A stretch of DNA of 61,386 nt. Source: Pseudomonadota bacterium (GTDB taxonomy: Bacteria > Pseudomonadota > Gammaproteobacteria > Steroidobacterales > Woeseiaceae). The notes under the pieces are model-generated. The model saw only the letters and a program-made list of their open reading frames with translations, did not search any database and had not been told where the DNA came from. A program made the position numbers and the translations under genes. Numbering within the stretch: position 1 is the stretch's first letter; each line of letters opens with the position of its first letter. Shown one piece after another: positions 46,946-55,988 of this stretch. The stretch spans positions 1 to 61,386 of the forward strand of contig JADFSP010000015.1 of the NCBI GenBank assembly GCA_022560695.1. Reading direction: 5' to 3'.

Positions 46946-47986
46946 ATGCGCGTCCTGCGCATGGAGCCTGCCGGACCGGTAATGAGTAGCAGCAAGCATG
47001 AATTTCGCGGCATCCCGATCGTCGAGAGCGGCACTAAGTACACGACGGATGCGGGTTTTTCCGCAATAAAAAACGGCATCAAGGCACGGCGCAATGCCGG
47101 GCCGGTGTCCCGCGGTCAAAAGCCGCGCTGGCTGCGCGCGAAGATGCCGTCAGGCCCCGGCTACTCGTCGGTTCGCGGGATCGTGCGTGAACATCGTCTG
47201 AGTACAGTTTGCGAAGAAGCGATGTGTCCGAATATCGGCGAGTGCTGGAATGCAGGAACAGCGACAATCATGGTCCTCGGGTCGGTGTGCACTCGCGCCT
47301 GCAGGTTTTGTGCGGTCGATACCGGCAACCCGAAAGGCTGGCTGGATCCGGAGGAGCCTGCCAACACGGGTCGCGCCGTCAAGCTCATGGGTCTGGATTA
47401 TGTGGTTATCACTTCAGTGGATCGCGATGACTTGCCTGACGGCGGTGCCGCGCATTACGCCGCCTGCGTCAGCGAGATCAAGAAACGCAGTCCGCAAACG
47501 GCGGTAGAGGCGCTGACGCCCGATTTCAACGGCGTACTCGAGCACGTTGAGCGGGTCGTGAACTCGGATATCAAAGTGTTCGCCCAAAACATCGAAACCG
47601 TGAGGCGCCTGACGCATCCGGTGCGTGATCCGCGCGCCGGATACGAGCAGACACTCAACGTGCTGGGACACGCGAAACAATATCGTCCGGAAGTACTGAC
47701 CAAGACCAGCCTGATGTTGGGTCTTGGCGAACGCGACGACGAGATCATGGCAACCATGGACGACTTGCGCACCGCCGGTGTCGACGTATTGACGCTCGGC
47801 CAATACCTGCGGCCGACGCCGAACCATCTTGCCGTGGAGAGATTCGTGACGCCCGATGAATTTGACAGCTATCGACGCGAGGGCCTGGCCAGGGGCTTTG
47901 TCGAAGTCGTCGCCGGGCCCATGGTGCGCTCCAGTTATCGTGCCGAACAGGTATTGCAGAAAAATAACGTGGGCCTTGCTGTCTGA
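46946..47986 (+). CDS. lipA: lipoyl synthase
   Basis: A radical SAM enzyme that inserts two sulfur atoms into protein-bound octanoyl groups to make lipoate. Both iron-sulfur sites are visible: the auxiliary cluster in [12 protein letters not shown] and the radical SAM motif in [15 protein letters not shown]. The end [13 protein letters not shown] is the family C-terminus. The 346-residue frame begins at ATG 46946; the ATG at 46982 (SSSKHEFRG) is an alternative. sohB follows at 40 bases. Confidence 0.95.
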   Translation: MRVLRMEPAGPVMSSSKHEFRGIPIVESGTKYTTDAGFSAIKNGIKARRNAGPVSRGQKPRWLRAKMPSGPGYSSVRGIVREHRLSTVCEEAMCPNIGECWNAGTATIMVLGSVCTRACRFCAVDTGNPKGWLDPEEPANTGRAVKLMGLDYVVITSVDRDDLPDGGAAHYAACVSEIKKRSPQTAVEALTPDFNGVLEHVERVVNSDIKVFAQNIETVRRLTHPVRDPRAGYEQTLNVLGHAKQYRPEVLTKTSLMLGLGERDDEIMATMDDLRTAGVDVLTLGQYLRPTPNHLAVERFVTPDEFDSYRREGLARGFVEVVAGPMVRSSYRAEQVLQKNNVGLAV

Positions 47987-48025
47987 TGACGAGCATTGCG
48001 GGCCTGCGCCGGATCAGGTGAATCG

Positions 48026-49045
48026 ATGATTGAATTTTTGGCCGACTACGGCTTGTTTTTGATGAAGGTCGTTACGATTGTCGTGGCGATCGTTGTCATT
48101 ATTGGTGTCGCTTCGGCGGCGGGACGCAGGGCCAGCCATGAAGGTCTGGAAGTCGAAAGTCTCAACAAGAAGTACAGGGCTCTCGCGCAGATACTTCGCA
48201 GCGCAGTCCTGAATAAAGGTGCGCTCAAAAAAGAGGCGAAAGAGGAAAAACGCCGGCAGAAAGAGGAGCGGAAAGGCGATACGTCGCGGTCACGCAGTTT
48301 CGTCATCGACTTCAAGGGCGACCTGAAAGCTAGCGCCGTACAGTCCCTGCGAGAGGAGGTGAGCGCGCTCCTCGAAGTGGCGACGACCGATGATGAAGTC
48401 ATCGTGCGCCTCGAGAATCACGGCGGTCTCGTGCACGAACACGGCCTGGCAGCGTCTCAGCTTGCGAGAATTCGCGACCGCGAGATACCGCTGTCTGTCT
48501 GCGTGGACAAGGTAGCGGCAAGCGGCGGTTACCTCATGGCCTGTGTCGCAACGAAAATTTATGCAGCGCCATTCGCAATCCTGGGATCGATCGGCGTGCT
48601 GGCGCAGATACCGAATTTCAATCGCCTGCTCGATAGTCACGGTGTGGACTTTGAACAGATCACGGCTGGCAAGCACAAGCGCAACGTCACCATGTTTGGC
48701 AAGAATACCGACGCTGATCGTCAGAAACTTAAAGAAGAACTGGAAGATGTACACGCGTTGTTCAAGGCGGCAATTGGACGGTACCGGCCAGACCTCGATC
48801 TGGAAAAGGTGGCGACGGGCGAGCATTGGTACGGCACGCGCGCGCTCGAACTGGGACTCGCGGACGAGATCAAGACGAGCGACGAGCTGCTGACGGGAAT
48901 CACGGCCGACCGGGATATCTATCACCTCAGCTTCAAGATCAAGCAGCCGCTGCAAAAGCGCATGATGGCGAACATCGAAGGCGTTTTCGAAAAGTTCGAT
49001 GTAGCGCGATGGCGGCGAGACTTCGAATCGCGACTGCCACGCTGA
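48026..49045 (+). CDS. sohB: SohB-type membrane protease
   Basis: A 339-residue inner-membrane serine protease of the S49 family. One or two N-terminal helices (VVTIVVAIVVIIGVASAA) are followed by a charged linker rich in K and E, and then the protease. The catalytic serine is in KVAASGGYLMACVA and the lysine in EQITAGKHKRNVTMFG, giving the expected Ser-Lys dyad. It degrades periplasmic or signal peptides. Start at ATG 48026, after AGGTGA. Confidence 0.93.
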   Translation: MIEFLADYGLFLMKVVTIVVAIVVIIGVASAAGRRASHEGLEVESLNKKYRALAQILRSAVLNKGALKKEAKEEKRRQKEERKGDTSRSRSFVIDFKGDLKASAVQSLREEVSALLEVATTDDEVIVRLENHGGLVHEHGLAASQLARIRDREIPLSVCVDKVAASGGYLMACVATKIYAAPFAILGSIGVLAQIPNFNRLLDSHGVDFEQITAGKHKRNVTMFGKNTDADRQKLKEELEDVHALFKAAIGRYRPDLDLEKVATGEHWYGTRALELGLADEIKTSDELLTGITADRDIYHLSFKIKQPLQKRMMANIEGVFEKFDVARWRRDFESRLPR

Positions 49046-49212
49046 CCGCGGCAGCTTGAAAACACCGCAAACAAGCCGCCCGCGGCCGGGAGCCTCAGGG
49101 TCTGAGTCTGCGCACAGCTCACGGAACCGACACGCCTGAAATTGGTCGAATTCTGACGCGCGTTCACGATTGTCGTAAGCGCTATAATGTGCCAACGGCT
49201 CGAGGAGTTCCC

Positions 49213-50028
49213 ATGGCAATCCGACGTCTGAAACTACTGTTTTCCATCACGCTGGTCGTATTTGCGGCAGCGGCCTGTTCGACATCGCCGACCGGCCGCA
49301 GCCAGATGATCTGGAAGTCCGACGAGGAAATGGCGGTCGAAGCCGCGCGCCAGTTTGCCGAGATGAAGGCATCGATGCCGCTTTTGACCGATCGGGCAAC
49401 GATCGACTACATCGCCTGTGTCGCCAACGCCATTGTTGATGTGCTGGAGCCCCCTTATTCGGACATGGACTGGGAAATGGCAATTTTCGAGGTCGATGCG
49501 ATCAACGCGTTTGCGATGCCCGGCGGAAAAATCGGCGTCATGACGGGGATCTTGAAGGCGGCACAAAACCAGCATCAACTGGCTGCCGTCATTGGCCATG
49601 AAATCGCTCACGTAACGGCGCGTCATTCGAACGAAAGAGCCTCGCGCTCGTCCGTGTCCGGTGTCGGCATTCAGGTCGTTGCCGTGCTTCTCGGTGGCGG
49701 CCACCAGGGTGCCACCTACACGGCTTACGAGGCGCTGAACGCCGGTGCAGCACTGGGCATCATGCTGCCATTCTCGCGCTCGCAGGAAAGCGAAGCCGAC
49801 ATCATCGGACTGGATTACATGGCCAGGGCCGGATTCGATCCGCGCGAGAGCGTGTCGCTGTGGCAAAACATGACGGCTGAGGCCGAAGACGATGAGCCGG
49901 CCGAATTCCTGTCGACGCATCCGTCGAGTGCAAAGCGGATCGACTCCCTGGTATCGCAGTTCGGCAAGACGTTGTCCCTGTATAACGAGGCGCAGCAGCA
50001 GGGCCGCAATCCCGATTGTTCGCCGTAG
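49213..50028 (+). CDS. M48-family metalloprotease lipoprotein
   Basis: A 271-residue zinc protease with a lipoprotein signal (LLFSITLVVFAAAACS). The HExxH site is AAVIGHEIAHVTARHSNERA and the third ligand is in SQESEADIIGLDYMARAGFDP. It resembles LoiP/YcaL, which cleave damaged outer-membrane proteins. Start at ATG 49213, after GAGGAG. It overlaps the methyltransferase frame by 13 bases. Confidence 0.93.
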   Translation: MAIRRLKLLFSITLVVFAAAACSTSPTGRSQMIWKSDEEMAVEAARQFAEMKASMPLLTDRATIDYIACVANAIVDVLEPPYSDMDWEMAIFEVDAINAFAMPGGKIGVMTGILKAAQNQHQLAAVIGHEIAHVTARHSNERASRSSVSGVGIQVVAVLLGGGHQGATYTAYEALNAGAALGIMLPFSRSQESEADIIGLDYMARAGFDPRESVSLWQNMTAEAEDDEPAEFLSTHPSSAKRIDSLVSQFGKTLSLYNEAQQQGRNPDCSP

Positions 50029-50777
50029 CGACGACCACCCTGTCGTTCAAAGATCACTTTTCCGAACAGTCCGCGCAATACGCGAACTACCGGCCACGCT
50101 ATCCGGCTGAGCTGTTCCAGATTCTCGCAGATCAATGTCAGCGCCGCGAACTCGCGTGGGACTGTGCGACAGGCAGCGGTCAGGCGGCCGTCGCGCTCGG
50201 CGAATTCTTTGAGTCTGTCATCGCAACCGACGCCAGCGATACGCAAATTGCCAGCGCGATTCCGCATGCGAACGTCAGCTATCGTGTCGCGACGGCAGAG
50301 GTGTCAGGTCTCGATGATGCGTCGGTCGACTTGCTGACGGTCGGCCAGGCATTGCACTGGTTCGATCATGAGCGATTCTTCACCGAGGCAGGACGGGTGC
50401 TCGCATCGGGTGGCGTGCTTGCCGTCTGGTGTTACGGTCTGTGCCATGTCACTGATGCTTGCGACGGCGTTGTTGATGAGCTTTATACCGATATCGTCAA
50501 CGAGTTCTGGCCACCTGAGCGGCGCCATATCGAAGAACGCTACGCCGGCATCACGATGCCGGCCGCAGAGATCGACGTGCCTCGCGTGAACATGTACGCG
50601 GACTGGACCGCAGACGACATGCTGGGTTACCTGCGCACGTGGTCGGCCTGCCGTCGCTACCGGAAAGCGCACGACCGTGACCCGGTCACGCTGATTGCGG
50701 GCAAACTTCAGGACACATGGGGAACGGACTCGAGGCCAGTGTGCTGGCCGCTGACACTAAAGGCTTGCCGCCTCTAG
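50016..50777 (+). CDS. class I SAM-dependent methyltransferase
   Basis: A protein of about 253 residues with the SAM-binding motif I WDCATGSGQAAVALGEFF, motif post-I VIATDASDTQI, and ALHWFDHERFFTEAGRVLASGG, which is typical of the UbiE-like group. Substrate unknown. The start at 50016 is TTG, inside the end of the M48 gene; no better start is seen because the catalytic part begins close to it. Confidence 0.82.
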   Translation: MFAVATTTLSFKDHFSEQSAQYANYRPRYPAELFQILADQCQRRELAWDCATGSGQAAVALGEFFESVIATDASDTQIASAIPHANVSYRVATAEVSGLDDASVDLLTVGQALHWFDHERFFTEAGRVLASGGVLAVWCYGLCHVTDACDGVVDELYTDIVNEFWPPERRHIEERYAGITMPAAEIDVPRVNMYADWTADDMLGYLRTWSACRRYRKAHDRDPVTLIAGKLQDTWGTDSRPVCWPLTLKACRL

Positions 50778-50853
50778 GGGTACGTCAGACTTGCGTGATT
50801 AGTGTCCCCGGGATTTTTCTGCGAAGATCGATATCACGTTGACGGAGTACGAT

Positions 50854-50937
50854 AAAGTGGGGTCGAACCGAAGTTTTTAGTAAGAACTGGTGATGAAATG
50901 ATTCTATCGAGCAAAAACTTCGGTTCGACCCCACTTT
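50854..50937. repeat. REP-like inverted repeat A
   Basis: Two 25-base arms, 50854-50878 and 50913-50937, form a perfect inverted repeat around a 34-base loop. The arm core is GTGGGGTCGAACCGAAG. The right arm lies inside the signal peptide of the next gene. Such paired arms are the REPIN/BIME type spread by TnpA-REP transposases. No such transposase is in the window. Confidence 0.88.
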
Positions 50938-52046
50938 TTCTGTTGCTGATCGCGCTCGTCGCGCTGCACGGCTGTGTGGCGATCGAGGATTTCTTCGGTT
51001 CCGTGGGCGGCTCGCGAAACCGTCCGATCGTGCCGCTGGCCAGTCGTCCTGTCGAGGAGCCGCTCGGACGTAATTACTTCGTACTCAGGTCTCCCGAACA
51101 GTCGGTCATTGGAACGCCACAGATCGTCTTCACGCGCCAGGAAGACACGTTGTCGGACCTGGCGCGGGAGTACGGTCTCGGCTATGACGAAATAGTCGCC
51201 GCAAATCCCGATGTCGATCCATGGCTGCCTGGTGAAAACACGCCGGTATTGCTGCCGACGCAGTATGTTTTGCCGGATGTGCCGAGAAAAGGCATCGTTC
51301 TCAACATCGCGTCGATGCGCCTGTTCTATTTTCCGGCCACCGCCGTCGGCGAGCCGCAACCGGTCATGACCTATCCGATCGGTATTGGCCGGGTCGGCTG
51401 GGAGACGCCATTGGGTGTAACGACCGTCGTTGCGAAAGCGACGAATCCTCATTGGTATGTGCCGTTATCCGTGCGCCGGGAGTCCGCGGAGATGGGCCAC
51501 CCCCTGCCTGCCGTCGTGCCGCCGGGTCCCGATAATCCTCTGGGTACGCACGTCATCAAGCTGGAAATGCCGGGCTACCTGATTCATGGCACGAATCAAC
51601 CGTACGGGGTCGGCATGCGCGTCAGTCACGGTTGTGTGCGGCTGTATCCGGAAAATATCGAATTATTGTATTCGCTCATCAGTCTTGGTGAGCAGGTCGC
51701 AATTATCAATGAGCCCTACCTTCTGGGCAGACGCGATGGTGAATTTTATTTCGAGAGTCACAAACCGCTGGAGGACGATCCAATCGCTGCCGATGCGCGC
51801 CTGGAGCGATTGTCTGCGCGCCGGCTTGATGGCTCAAAGCTGAACAGAAACGACAGTGATCACATTCGCGCGATCGCGAGCATGGCGCAGGGCGTACCCG
51901 TCCGGGTACGACAGTACGACGTTGACGAAGTGTTCGCGCGGGCGCGCCTGGTTCGCAATACGGTCGAGCCCGATCCGGGGGCGCCGACGATGAGCGAGGT
52001 CCGCGATATGATCGATGAGATGCTTGCTGAGGACGAAGGTTCGTGA
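50898..52046 (+). CDS. L,D-transpeptidase (YkuD) lipoprotein with LysM-like domain
   Basis: A 382-residue enzyme that cross-links or anchors peptidoglycan. The lipobox LVALHGC follows a short signal peptide, which is encoded by the right arm of REP-like repeat A. A LysM-like part (DTLSDLAREYGLGYDEIVAA) precedes the YkuD catalytic domain. The catalytic cysteine is in RVSHGCVRLYPEN, with the histidine in IHGTNQPYGVG. Start at ATG 50898 after GGTGA. Full-length YkuD domain, so it should be active. Confidence 0.92.
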   Translation: MILSSKNFGSTPLFLLLIALVALHGCVAIEDFFGSVGGSRNRPIVPLASRPVEEPLGRNYFVLRSPEQSVIGTPQIVFTRQEDTLSDLAREYGLGYDEIVAANPDVDPWLPGENTPVLLPTQYVLPDVPRKGIVLNIASMRLFYFPATAVGEPQPVMTYPIGIGRVGWETPLGVTTVVAKATNPHWYVPLSVRRESAEMGHPLPAVVPPGPDNPLGTHVIKLEMPGYLIHGTNQPYGVGMRVSHGCVRLYPENIELLYSLISLGEQVAIINEPYLLGRRDGEFYFESHKPLEDDPIAADARLERLSARRLDGSKLNRNDSDHIRAIASMAQGVPVRVRQYDVDEVFARARLVRNTVEPDPGAPTMSEVRDMIDEMLAEDEGS

Positions 52047-52109
52047 GGCACGGCCGGGCGGCACGACCACGATATGGCCGAATCGGCGGGCCCGTCGCAA
52101 CCCGGGAAA

Positions 52110-53168
52110 TCAGTCGAAATAACGCAGGAATTCGTCTGGCAGATCGCTGGTCGTGCTTGGTCGGGCGCAACTGACGGGTAGCGGGCGTGAATTGTAGGTG
52201 TTCCAGAACAGCACGGGCCGGCCGGCAAGTGCAGGGATTGCCATATCGTGCAACAGCGCCGCCATCGCCTTGCCCGTGTAGGTAGCTTCCAGCGTCAGTC
52301 CCATTTCGTCCGCGGCGAAATCGATTGCGTGATCGGTGTCGCTGTTCGACTGCGCATATCCGTCGCCAAAAAATTCGTCACGAAATTGCAACTGCGTGCG
52401 CCCTGCAAGATCTGCCGGAACTGACGGGTCGATCCGGTGCAACAGGCTGGCTGTTTTCTTGAGGAGCCGCTGCAAGCCGTCGCGATTGGCGAACGTTTCA
52501 TGCGTGACGCGAATTGCCTGAATTTCGGTCTCCAGTCCGGCAAGCGCGAGACCGAGCGCGAGCCCAGCCGCCGTGCCCATGGTTCCCATCGCCACATAGA
52601 GCCTGTCCGGCCGCCGAATCTCGCCGGCTGCCACCTGCGCCGCAAGCTCGAGACCGGCGTTGACGAACCCGACGGCCCCCAGCCACGACGAACCGCCCCA
52701 TGGAATCACCCAGGTGCGACGATTTTGCAGGTATTGCCGCATTGTGGCGATCCGTGCCCGGTAACTGCCGCCGAAACGCACGATCTCCGTGCGATTTTGC
52801 AGATGCATGTTGAGTGCCATCGCGGCGCCCGGTGTCCGGGTTTGATGGGATAAAAAGCAGGTACATTCGAAGCCGAGCTGGTTTGCATACAGGGCCGTGG
52901 CGAGCGCGTGGTTGGAGCCGACCGTGCCGAACGTGGCGACGCGCAGGGCCTGCCTGGCGGCGGCCCGCTGCAACGTATATTCGAGCTTGCGCAACTTGTT
53001 ACCGCCGTAAAGCGTGCCGGTCACGTCATCGTGCTTGATGGCCACTGATTGAGGTATCGATCCGACGACAATGCGCCGCTCGTCAACAGGTGTGGGCAGC
53101 TCCGCAAGCGGTGTCTTCTTCAACCGCTGGGCAAGCACCGGGTATTCACTGGCCAGATAATCGGTCAT
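52110..53168 (-). CDS. D-cysteine desulfhydrase/ACC deaminase-like PLP enzyme
   Basis: A 352-residue PLP enzyme of the tryptophan-synthase-beta fold. The PLP lysine lies in KHDDVTGTLYGGNKLRKLEY and the phosphate loop in TFGTVGSNHALATALYANQL. The text GTMGTAAGLALG is the glycine loop of the C-terminal part. Members split D-cysteine to pyruvate, sulfide and ammonia, or act on aminocyclopropane carboxylate. Start at ATG 53166-53168; the frame upstream runs through REP-like repeat B. Confidence 0.85.
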   Translation of the reverse strand: MTDYLASEYPVLAQRLKKTPLAELPTPVDERRIVVGSIPQSVAIKHDDVTGTLYGGNKLRKLEYTLQRAAARQALRVATFGTVGSNHALATALYANQLGFECTCFLSHQTRTPGAAMALNMHLQNRTEIVRFGGSYRARIATMRQYLQNRRTWVIPWGGSSWLGAVGFVNAGLELAAQVAAGEIRRPDRLYVAMGTMGTAAGLALGLALAGLETEIQAIRVTHETFANRDGLQRLLKKTASLLHRIDPSVPADLAGRTQLQFRDEFFGDGYAQSNSDTDHAIDFAADEMGLTLEATYTGKAMAALLHDMAIPALAGRPVLFWNTYNSRPLPVSCARPSTTSDLPDEFLRYFD

Positions 53169-53214
53169 CGCCTCTGTCTCACGCAGGACAGACCGAAAGA
53201 CTAACAAATTGACA

Positions 53215-53303
53215 GGAAATGGGGTCGAATCGCAGTTTTTTTGAAGTCCGGGACAGTCGCCTTTCCGTGCGAAATTGCAAAACCGCGGTTCGACCCCATT
53301 TCC
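53215..53303. repeat. REP-like inverted repeat B
   Basis: Arms 53215-53239 and 53279-53303 are complementary over 25 bases with two wobble-type mismatches, around a 39-base loop. The core TGGGGTCGAA is shared with repeat A. It lies between the divergent starts of the desulfhydrase-like gene and the tail sheath gene. Confidence 0.85.
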
Positions 53304-53391
53304 AAAAAAAATCTCCTCAACAATATTGGCATCCACCGCGTGCACTGATTTAGAATGCAATGACAGTTGTCTGACTATCGCGGAGATAGGT

Positions 53392-54948
53392 TTGTCAGAT
53401 GCAGTGGATCGTGGTATCACGGTCACCGAAATCGCAGCGATGGATCAACCCATCGATGTATCACCCGAGACCACGGCTGCTTTTGTAGGGCGTGCTCTTC
53501 GCGGGCCGTTGAATATTCCGGTGTTCGTACAAAACTTCGGCGAGTTTCGGCGCCGTTTCGGTGGCGTGTGGTCGCGCTCGAGCCTGGGCCCATCCGTGCA
53601 GCAATTTTTTCAGCACGGCGGCAAAAATCTTTACGTCGTGCGCGTCGCCAACAATGCTCGCGGTGCAATGATCTGTATTCCGGCCAGCGGATCCGCGATG
53701 GTTTTGCGCGCGCTGGAGCCCGGTTCCACCGAGTGTATTCGGGCAGCAGTCGATTACGATCGTATTGACGACGACGAGCATTTCAACCTGACGTTGCAGC
53801 GTATTGACCCTGGCACCGGACTCATACTCGACCAGGAAATGTTTCGCCAGGTCAGCTATGTCGACAATGCTGACGAGGGCGGCGATTTCGTCGGTGACGA
53901 ACTGCTGGAGTCATCGATGGCGAGGATCGAACATCCGTACCCATCGCACAGGCCGGAGGCGACCGTCGGCGCGCATGGTCAGCTCTGGCCGACTTACATC
54001 GAGCACATTCAAAAGGGCGCTGACGGCAACGAGTTGTCCGACTACGACCTGATCGGATCCCGGCGGGAGGGCACCGGGCTGTTTTCATTGCAGGAGGTCG
54101 AACACTTCGACTTGCTGTATCTGCCACCACCGGGAAAGGGAACGGACATCGGACCCGCTGCGGTACTTGCAGCCGAGTTGTATTGCCGGGCGCGCGGCGC
54201 GATGCTGATCGTGGATCCGGAATCGGACTGGCACTCGCCGGACGACGCAATCCATGGCGTGAGGGAGCGCGGTTATGCGAGCCACAACATGCTCGGTTAT
54301 TTTCCACGCCTGATTCGCCGCGCCGTTGCCGACGATGCGCCGCGGGCGATGGGCGGCGCCCTGGCCGGATTGCTGTGCAAACTGGATCGGACGCACGGCT
54401 CATGGCAGCCGTCGGATACTCAGGGGCTCGGTTTTGACCGCACGTTGATGCCGGCCATCGACGTGAATGAAGAAAACGCACGAGCGCTGGCGCGCGAAGG
54501 GCTCAACGTCATGGCGACGGGGATGGCGGGCAGGGCACGTCTGACCGGATCACGGACGATGGGTCGCGGCAGCGAATCGCATCGCATGTTCAACAGCCTG
54601 CCAGTCAGGCGATTGTGCCTGCAAATCGTCAATGCGATCGATCGAGCGACGCAGTGGGCCGTGTTCGAACAACCCGATGCGCGCCTGGCTGCGCACGTTC
54701 GCGGCCAGATTTACGCCTACCTTTATGGTCTCGCCGATCTCGGAGCTATCGAGGACAGTTGTATTGTCGTGCATTGTGACGCCGGTATGAGCAAGCGCGC
54801 GGACAATGATCGCCACGGTGTGACGATACTCATCACGATTCAACCGACTGACTGCGAAATGCCGATATCGCTGACGTTGCAGCAGACGGTTTCGGGCTTC
54901 CGCGTCGCGAATACCGCGTTTGCGCCGATCATGGACGACTGCGCCTAG
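53392..54948 (+). CDS. phage tail sheath-family protein
   Basis: A 518-residue sheath homolog. It begins, as in contractile tails, with a short peptide followed by RGITVTEIAAMDQPIDVSPETTAAFVGRA and then an N-terminal handshake region. The C-terminal sheath core shows NVMATGMAGRARLTGSRTM, then RRLCLQIVNAIDRATQWAVF and a VSGFRVANTAFAPIMD end. Sheaths contract around a tube in phages and injection systems. Start is TTG at 53392, after GGAGATAGG. No tube, baseplate, spike or ATPase gene accompanies it, so it is an orphan here. Confidence 0.88.
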   Translation: MSDAVDRGITVTEIAAMDQPIDVSPETTAAFVGRALRGPLNIPVFVQNFGEFRRRFGGVWSRSSLGPSVQQFFQHGGKNLYVVRVANNARGAMICIPASGSAMVLRALEPGSTECIRAAVDYDRIDDDEHFNLTLQRIDPGTGLILDQEMFRQVSYVDNADEGGDFVGDELLESSMARIEHPYPSHRPEATVGAHGQLWPTYIEHIQKGADGNELSDYDLIGSRREGTGLFSLQEVEHFDLLYLPPPGKGTDIGPAAVLAAELYCRARGAMLIVDPESDWHSPDDAIHGVRERGYASHNMLGYFPRLIRRAVADDAPRAMGGALAGLLCKLDRTHGSWQPSDTQGLGFDRTLMPAIDVNEENARALAREGLNVMATGMAGRARLTGSRTMGRGSESHRMFNSLPVRRLCLQIVNAIDRATQWAVFEQPDARLAAHVRGQIYAYLYGLADLGAIEDSCIVVHCDAGMSKRADNDRHGVTILITIQPTDCEMPISLTLQQTVSGFRVANTAFAPIMDDCA

Positions 54949-55022
54949 CAGCCACTCCTCTTAAGTCGCCGAAATATATTGCCCGGCGCCGGGCGCAGTA
55001 CCTGTCCAGCGAGTGGTCAGCG

Positions 55023-55056
55023 TGCAACCATGTTGAAAGCGCGAAAATGCAACCAT
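55023..55056 (+). repeat. two 9-base direct repeats ahead of the sigma gene
   Basis: TGCAACCAT occurs at 55023-55031 and 55048-55056, 25 bases apart, upstream of the sigma factor ATG at 55108. It could be part of an autoregulated promoter or chance; -10 and -35 spacing is not convincing. Confidence 0.3.
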
Positions 55057-55107
55057 CGCGTGTCATATAAACATCGTGCCAATGCCACCAACCATACGGG
55101 AGGGGTC

Positions 55108-55635
55108 ATGAGAGACAGCGATGTTCTGGAAAACAACCCACATATCACGTCCTCGGCATTGGAAGCCATACACAGCCGCGTATTCGGCTGGGCCCTCTCC
55201 CGCTGCAATTTCGACCATGCGGTCGCGGAGGATCTGATGCAACAGGCTTACGTGGAATTGTTGAGCGGCAACGCGCGATTTGACAATAAGTCATCGCTGC
55301 AGACGTTCGTGTTCGGTGTCGTGCAAAACCTCGCCAGAAGTCGCCTGCGGCGCCTTGCATCAAGGCTGCGTCTTGTACGTCACAACAATTACATGCGGGC
55401 TGTGACAGCGACCGATGCTGCCGAAGCCGATGCATCGAGCGACGTCTGGGTTGCCGTGCGGCAGCTGCCCGCGCGGCAGCGCGACATCGTTGAACTCATA
55501 TTCTGCCGCGAGCTGACGATCGAAGAAGCGTCTGGTGTGATGGGTGTGTCGACTGGCACCGGGCGCAGGCATTACGACCGGGCCAAGAAAGCATTGAAGT
55601 CGAGACTGCAGGAACGTTGGGAACTCGAGCAATGA
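55108..55635 (+). CDS. ECF-type RNA polymerase sigma factor
   Basis: A 175-residue sigma-70 factor with regions 2 and 4. Region 2 reads RVFGWALSRCNFDHAVAEDLMQQAYVELL and then QTFVFGVVQNLARSRLRR. Region 4 is AVRQLPARQRDIVELIFCRE and EEASGVMGVSTGTGRRHYDRAKKAL. Start at ATG 55108, after GGGAGGGG. It overlaps the putative anti-sigma gene by 4 bases and starts a five-gene run. Confidence 0.9.
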   Translation: MRDSDVLENNPHITSSALEAIHSRVFGWALSRCNFDHAVAEDLMQQAYVELLSGNARFDNKSSLQTFVFGVVQNLARSRLRRLASRLRLVRHNNYMRAVTATDAAEADASSDVWVAVRQLPARQRDIVELIFCRELTIEEASGVMGVSTGTGRRHYDRAKKALKSRLQERWELEQ

Positions 55636-55988
55636 CAAATTCCGAGACAGAACTGAAAGAGGCCGTCACTGCAGCCTTTCATTCGGCCGCAGGAGAGCCG
55701 CCGTTTGATCGTGTTTGGCAGGCGGCGGAAGAGCGGTATCGGCTGTCGCGAAGGCGGTATCGTTCGATCGCCGGCATCGCGGCGGCTGCCGCCGTGGCTG
55801 TCATCGTGCTGAACTATCAGGCTTTGCGCCAGGACGAGATGCAATTCATTGAAGTTGCAGAGCTACTGGGAACGACGTCATGGGAGTCACCCAGCGACGT
55901 GTTGTTGCCCGAACGACACAATGATTTATACGAACGATTGCCGGTGTTGATTGAGTCAACGGAACCGGCTGGAGGAGCGTTGTTATGA
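55632..55988 (+). CDS. putative membrane anti-sigma factor
   Basis: A 118-residue protein with a short cytoplasmic part, one membrane helix (SIAGIAAAAAVAVIVLNY, about residues 43-60) and a periplasmic end. The 4-base overlap with the sigma gene and this layout argue for an anti-sigma factor, but the zinc-type HxxxCxxC motif is absent and I found no domain name. It overlaps the Spy-like gene by 4 bases. Confidence 0.65.
   Translation: MTNSETELKEAVTAAFHSAAGEPPFDRVWQAAEERYRLSRRRYRSIAGIAAAAAVAVIVLNYQALRQDEMQFIEVAELLGTTSWESPSDVLLPERHNDLYERLPVLIESTEPAGGALL

Noticed and set aside
50854..53303. GGTTCGACCCC-type text resembling a tRNA T-arm in both repeats
   Set aside because: It recurs as an inverted repeat with no acceptor stem, anticodon arm or CCA context, so it is a REP-like arm, not a tRNA.
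54981..54994. Perfect 14-base GC palindrome after the sheath gene
   Set aside because: It has no T-run and no loop, so I do not call it a terminator; it may be a chance palindrome in GC-rich DNA.
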